Positions 60,879-64,000 of a DNA stretch of 64,000 bases are shown piece by piece (positions within the stretch are counted from its first letter, which is position 1; each line of letters opens with the position of its first letter). A program made the translations under genes and the position numbers. Under the pieces are notes generated by a model. It was given only the letters and a program-made list of their open reading frames with translations. It did not search any database and was not told where the DNA came from. This DNA is from Halopenitus persicus. GTDB taxonomy: Archaea; Halobacteriota; Halobacteria; Halobacteriales; Haloferacaceae. The stretch is taken from NCBI RefSeq assembly GCF_002355635.1, contig NZ_AP017558.1, forward strand, positions 1,364,001-1,428,000. Reading direction: 5' to 3'.

Positions 60879-61949
60879 ATGCGCACCGTTGATCCGGATT
60901 CGCTCGAGGCGTTCGCACAGGTCGCGATCGAGGAGTGTGGGGCACCCGCCGAGACCGCCGCAACCGTCGCCCGGTCCCTCGTCTCGGCCGACCTCGTCGG
61001 GCACTCCTCCCACGGAGTCGTCAGGTTACCCTACTACGCGTCCCAGATCGAGGAGGGCTCGCTCGACCCGGCCGCGCTGCCGACGGTCGAGGAGGCCGGG
61101 CTCGTCCACCGGATCGACGGCGGCGGCGCCTTCGGCCAGGTGACCGGGCGGCGGGCGGTCGAGCTGCTGACCGAGACCACGGCCGAGCACGGCGTCGGCG
61201 TGGTCGGGATCCGGAACTCCGGACATCTCGGCCGGATCGGCGAGTGGGCCGAGCAGGTCGTCGAGGAGGGATATCTCTTCGCCTCGTGGGTCAACCTCCA
61301 GGGCGGCGCCCAGCGGATCGCCCCGCCGGGAACCGCCGACAGGCGGCTCGGGACGAACCCGATCACGTTCGCCGTGCCGAGCTACGGCGCGTTGCCGTTC
61401 GATCTGCTCTACGACGGGGCGACCAGCCAGGTGGCACACGGCAAGATCATCGAGCGGGACGGGTCGGGCGAGCACCTGCCCACGGACTGGACGATCACCG
61501 AAACCGGCGAACCGGTCACGCACGCGGCCGAGTTCGAGGACCACGTCGGCGCGCTCCTCCCGCTCGGCGGGACCGAAACCGGCCACAAGGGGTTCGGGCT
61601 GGCGACGATGGCGGAGCTGTTCGCCTCCCTCGTCGGCGGCGGTCCCGTCTCGACCGAGGAGGAGCAGGGCTGGGCCGGCAACGGCGCCGCCTTCATCGCC
61701 GTCGATCCGACGACCCTCTCGACCCGCGAGGAGATGGCGCGAAAGGTCACCGATCTGGTGCAGTTCCTGCGGTCGGCCGAGCCGATCGACCCGGACGGCG
61801 AGGTCCTGCTGCCGGGCGAACCCGAACACCGGATCGCGCGGGAACGGCAGGCGGAGGGGATCCCGGTCGAGGAGGCCGTGATCGAGAACCTTCGCGAGGT
61901 CGCCGCGGATCACGACGTGCAGGGCGCGCTTCCCGAAACGCTTCGGTGA
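60879..61949 (+). CDS. Ldh2/MDH2-family malate/L-lactate-type dehydrogenase
   Basis: 356 aa NAD(P)-dependent 2-hydroxyacid dehydrogenase of the non-Rossmann type. Signatures: GHSSHGVVRLPYYASQIEEG, GVGVVGIRNSGHLGRIGEWA (catalytic His), TNPITFAVPS, and GGTETGHKGFGLATMAEL. Family substrates include malate, lactate, sulfolactate, ureidoglycolate and 2,3-diketogulonate; with these neighbours a sugar-derived hydroxyacid fits. ATG 60879 is preferred over ATG 60867 since the TCGTTAAG box at 60847-60854 lies 25-32 bases before it. Confidence 0.82.
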   Translation: MRTVDPDSLEAFAQVAIEECGAPAETAATVARSLVSADLVGHSSHGVVRLPYYASQIEEGSLDPAALPTVEEAGLVHRIDGGGAFGQVTGRRAVELLTETTAEHGVGVVGIRNSGHLGRIGEWAEQVVEEGYLFASWVNLQGGAQRIAPPGTADRRLGTNPITFAVPSYGALPFDLLYDGATSQVAHGKIIERDGSGEHLPTDWTITETGEPVTHAAEFEDHVGALLPLGGTETGHKGFGLATMAELFASLVGGGPVSTEEEQGWAGNGAAFIAVDPTTLSTREEMARKVTDLVQFLRSAEPIDPDGEVLLPGEPEHRIARERQAEGIPVEEAVIENLREVAADHDVQGALPETLR

Positions 61950-61990
61950 GACGCCCGGAGGAACGTTCCCCGTCGGTCGGCCGGTCATCC

Positions 61991-62022
61991 GACCGATCGT
62001 CGGACGGACCGATCGTCGGACG
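61991..62022. repeat. 16-base perfect tandem repeat
   Basis: GACCGATCGTCGGACG at 61991-62006 and 62007-62022; the unit is partly self-complementary (CCGATCGTCGG). It lies after the Ldh2-family gene and upstream of the next promoter, possibly a terminator. Confidence 0.8.
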
Positions 62023-62078
62023 CGTGGTGCGTCGTTCGAACAGGTGGGGTTTATATACCACCCGTCGATCGTTTCGGT

Positions 62079-63320
62079 ATGCGGATCACCGACGTGGGAG
62101 GGTATGCCCTCTCATCGCCGATCGAACCGGCACAGACGCGATCGTTCTACGGCGGTCGTCGTCGGCTGTTGAAACGCGACGTGGTGCTCGTGGTCGTCGA
62201 GACCGCGGACGGCGAGATCGGGTTCGCCCCCGCGGGCGCGAGCAGCTCCGCGATGCGCGAGTACTTCGAGGGCGACTCGCAGGCCACGTTCGCCGACCTG
62301 GTCGAGGACGAGATCGCCGACGCCCTCGAGGGCGAGACGCTGGCGGAGATCACCGACGCATACGACCTGATCGACGCGACCGATCTCCCGGAACGAGTCA
62401 AAACCGAGGCCGTCTCGGCGATCGACGTCGCGCTCTACGACCTGAAAGGCAAGCGACAGGGCGCGCCGATCCACGAGCTGCTGTGTTCGGAGTACGAGAC
62501 GGAGCCGACGACCGAGATGCCGATGTACGCCAGCGCGGGGATGTACATGGAGCCGGAGGAATACGCCGAGCAGGCCCGGATCATCGACGACCTCGGGTTC
62601 TTCGGGTACAAATACCGGCCGGGGATCGGTCCGGACGGGGACGTCGAGACCATCGACCGGCTCGCGGAGGCGGTCACCGAAACCGAGGTGATGATCGACG
62701 CCCACACCTGGTGGAAGCTCGACGACGACGTCTACGACGCCGCGACCCGTGCCGAGATCGTCGAGCACGCCGGCGACCGTGGTGCATACTGGGTCGAGGA
62801 ACCCGTCGCGCCGGACGACTACGACGGCTACCGCGACCTTGCGGGCCGCGGGGTTCGGTTGGCCGGCGGCGAGAGCGAGGAGTCGCCGACGGGACTGATC
62901 GAACTCGCCGAGACGGGCGCGGTCGGGTTCCTGCAGGGCGACGTCCGCCACCATCGTGGGTTCACCGGCTGTGCGGAGGCCATCGAGTACTGCCGGGGAC
63001 GCGACGCCGAGTTCGTGCCGCACAACTTCGGCACGTGGCTCGGGTTGATCGCGAACGCGCACCTGGTCGCGGCGGCGCCCGACGTGGAACTGCTCGAATA
63101 CCCCGTCTTCGAGGACGACCCCGCGCTGGATCACCCCGAGGATCCCGGCATGTATCCCTTCGATCTGGCCTTCGACGTCATCGAGGGGACGGTCGACGTC
63201 GAGGACGGCCACCTCACCGTCCCCGACGGTCCCGGACTGGGCGTGACCGTCGACATGGACGTCATCGAGGAGTATCCGCCCACCGAGGGCGCCTGGACCG
63301 AGTTCATCTACGACGACTAG
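62079..63320 (+). CDS. Enolase-superfamily sugar-acid dehydratase (mandelate racemase-like)
   Basis: 413 aa member of the mandelate racemase/muconate lactonising enzyme family, probably a sugar-acid dehydratase giving a 2-keto-3-deoxy product. N-terminal capping domain then barrel: AIDVALYDLKGKRQGAPIHELL, GYKYRPGIGPDGD, metal ligands Asp in VMIDAHTWW, Glu in YWVEEPVAPDDY and Glu in RLAGGESEESP, and a catalytic His in FVPHNFGTWL. Substrate unknown. GTTTATATA at 62049-62057 supports leaderless ATG 62079. Confidence 0.88.
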   Translation: MRITDVGGYALSSPIEPAQTRSFYGGRRRLLKRDVVLVVVETADGEIGFAPAGASSSAMREYFEGDSQATFADLVEDEIADALEGETLAEITDAYDLIDATDLPERVKTEAVSAIDVALYDLKGKRQGAPIHELLCSEYETEPTTEMPMYASAGMYMEPEEYAEQARIIDDLGFFGYKYRPGIGPDGDVETIDRLAEAVTETEVMIDAHTWWKLDDDVYDAATRAEIVEHAGDRGAYWVEEPVAPDDYDGYRDLAGRGVRLAGGESEESPTGLIELAETGAVGFLQGDVRHHRGFTGCAEAIEYCRGRDAEFVPHNFGTWLGLIANAHLVAAAPDVELLEYPVFEDDPALDHPEDPGMYPFDLAFDVIEGTVDVEDGHLTVPDGPGLGVTVDMDVIEEYPPTEGAWTEFIYDD

Positions 63321-63388
63321 GACGGGGCGAAGAAACGCCGCGTTCTCTTTTAAGTACCGACGAGCGTACCCACCCCGACCGCCGAGCC

Positions 63389-64000
63389 TCAGTCGTCGGC
63401 GACGCGCGCGAGACCGCGGAGGTAGCCTGCCGTGAAGCCGCGACCGCGGTGGCCCCAGTCCGTGTCGTCCCGTACCGTCGGCACGTGGTCGGGGATCACG
63501 ATCCCCGCGAAACCGCTGTCGACGAGGGACTGCATCACCGCGAGCTCGTCGTAGTTGCCGCAGTCGACGAACGTCTCGTTGAACGACTCCGCGAGTCCCT
63601 CGACGTCCCGGAAGTGGACGAAGGTGATGTCGCCGGCCTCGCCGAACTCGCGAACGACGTCGACGACGTCGGCACCCATCTCGGAGAAGCAACCGAGACA
63701 GAGCTTGAGGCCGTGGTTGTCGCTCGGGACGGTCTCCATCGCGCGGCGGAAGCTCTCCACGTTCCGGAAGAGCCGCGGAATGCCGCCGATCGTCTCGATG
63801 CTTGGCGGGTCGATCGGATGGAGCGCGAGCGTGACGCCCGCCTCCTCGGCGACCGGCAGGATCTCCTCGAGGAACCGTTCGTAGTTCTCCCACAGCTCGT
63901 CCTCGGTGTACTCGCGGTCGAGGGCGGGGTCGCCGGCGTTTTCGACGTCGTCGATGTCGAAGCTGGTGGCCTCCGCGTCGCCGCGGATCGGGACCGTCCC
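63389..64000 (-). CDS. uxuA: Mannonate dehydratase, partial (5' end beyond window)
   Basis: C-terminal 203 residues of UxuA, which dehydrates D-mannonate to 2-keto-3-deoxygluconate. Seen: NYERFLEEILPVAEEAGVTL followed by ALHPIDPPSIETIGGIPRLF (usual HPDDPP), CLGCFSEMGADVV, FVHFRDVEGL, FNETFVDCGNYDE and GIVIPDHVPTVRDDTDWGHR with conserved metal and substrate residues. The frame is open to position 64000, so the start is outside. Product matches the DapA-type aldolase nearby. Confidence 0.92.
   Translation of the reverse strand, partial: GTVPIRGDAEATSFDIDDVENAGDPALDREYTEDELWENYERFLEEILPVAEEAGVTLALHPIDPPSIETIGGIPRLFRNVESFRRAMETVPSDNHGLKLCLGCFSEMGADVVDVVREFGEAGDITFVHFRDVEGLAESFNETFVDCGNYDELAVMQSLVDSGFAGIVIPDHVPTVRDDTDWGHRGRGFTAGYLRGLARVADD

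Overview
The window is GC-rich archaeal DNA from a halophilic archaeon (class Halobacteria, most like Halorubrum and relatives; genus is inference). Reasons: very acidic proteins, the split archaeal replicases (RfcL at 1501-3051, PolC/DP2 at 35865-39488), archaeal GlyRS and EF-1A, haloarchaeal DUFs, a Tat lipoprotein transporter, and many leaderless genes whose start codon lies about 22-30 bases after a TTTATA-like box. I saw no rRNA, tRNA or CRISPR array.

Layout. 0-13.4 kb is mostly housekeeping: an FAD oxidoreductase, RfcL, an AbrB/PIN toxin-antitoxin pair with a damaged junction, an ATPase-nuclease, malic enzyme, a TrkA-C/antiporter pair, dolichol kinase, GlyRS and a CBS protein. 13.4-22 kb holds panE, a DUF2848 protein, an old-yellow enzyme, a creatininase-family hydrolase, a 2-hydroxyacid dehydrogenase, a threonine-synthase-like enzyme and an aminotransferase, separated by repeat-rich spacers. 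22-34.4 kb is a catabolic/transport cluster: hydantoinase/oxoprolinase hyuBA, cupin, M20 amidohydrolase, a second DUF2848 protein, an IclR regulator and a complete branched-chain-amino-acid-type ABC importer. Together they suggest uptake and hydrolysis of an amide or cyclic amide. 34.5-40.4 kb carries an MFS carrier, PolC, a PPC-domain protein and a VOC protein.

40.4-44.8 kb looks like an accessory island with plainer base composition and hairpins resembling IS200/IS605 ends near both sides. It holds a complete second-type EF-1A gene overlapping a pirin gene, divergent from an HxlR regulator, followed by a multiply frameshifted Hsp20 pseudogene. The EF-1A paralogue has a single cysteine and lacks two cysteines I remember as normal in haloarchaeal EF-1A (DCPGH reads DTPGH; DVCGP reads DVAGP). 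I infer a redox-controlled, oxidant-tolerant translation factor module; this is my main candidate for an undescribed system.

44.8-55 kb returns to core genes (ModE-like regulator, DUF424, TPR protein, RNA 2',3'-cyclic phosphodiesterase, CNNM/CorC-type protein, SerA, ThrC, DUF5828, cupin, PyrD). 55.2-64 kb looks like a sugar-acid pathway: an NAD-dependent epimerase/uronate dehydrogenase split by an IS1341-type element with an intact TnpB, then UspA, L-2-hydroxyglutarate oxidase, a DapA-family aldolase, an Ldh2-family dehydrogenase, an enolase-superfamily dehydratase and a partial mannonate dehydratase.

A recurrent feature of 9.5-28 kb is tandem duplication of the last 21-26 bases of genes, including the stop codon (dolichol kinase, aminotransferase, hyuA, M20, creatininase, and more weakly DUF2848).
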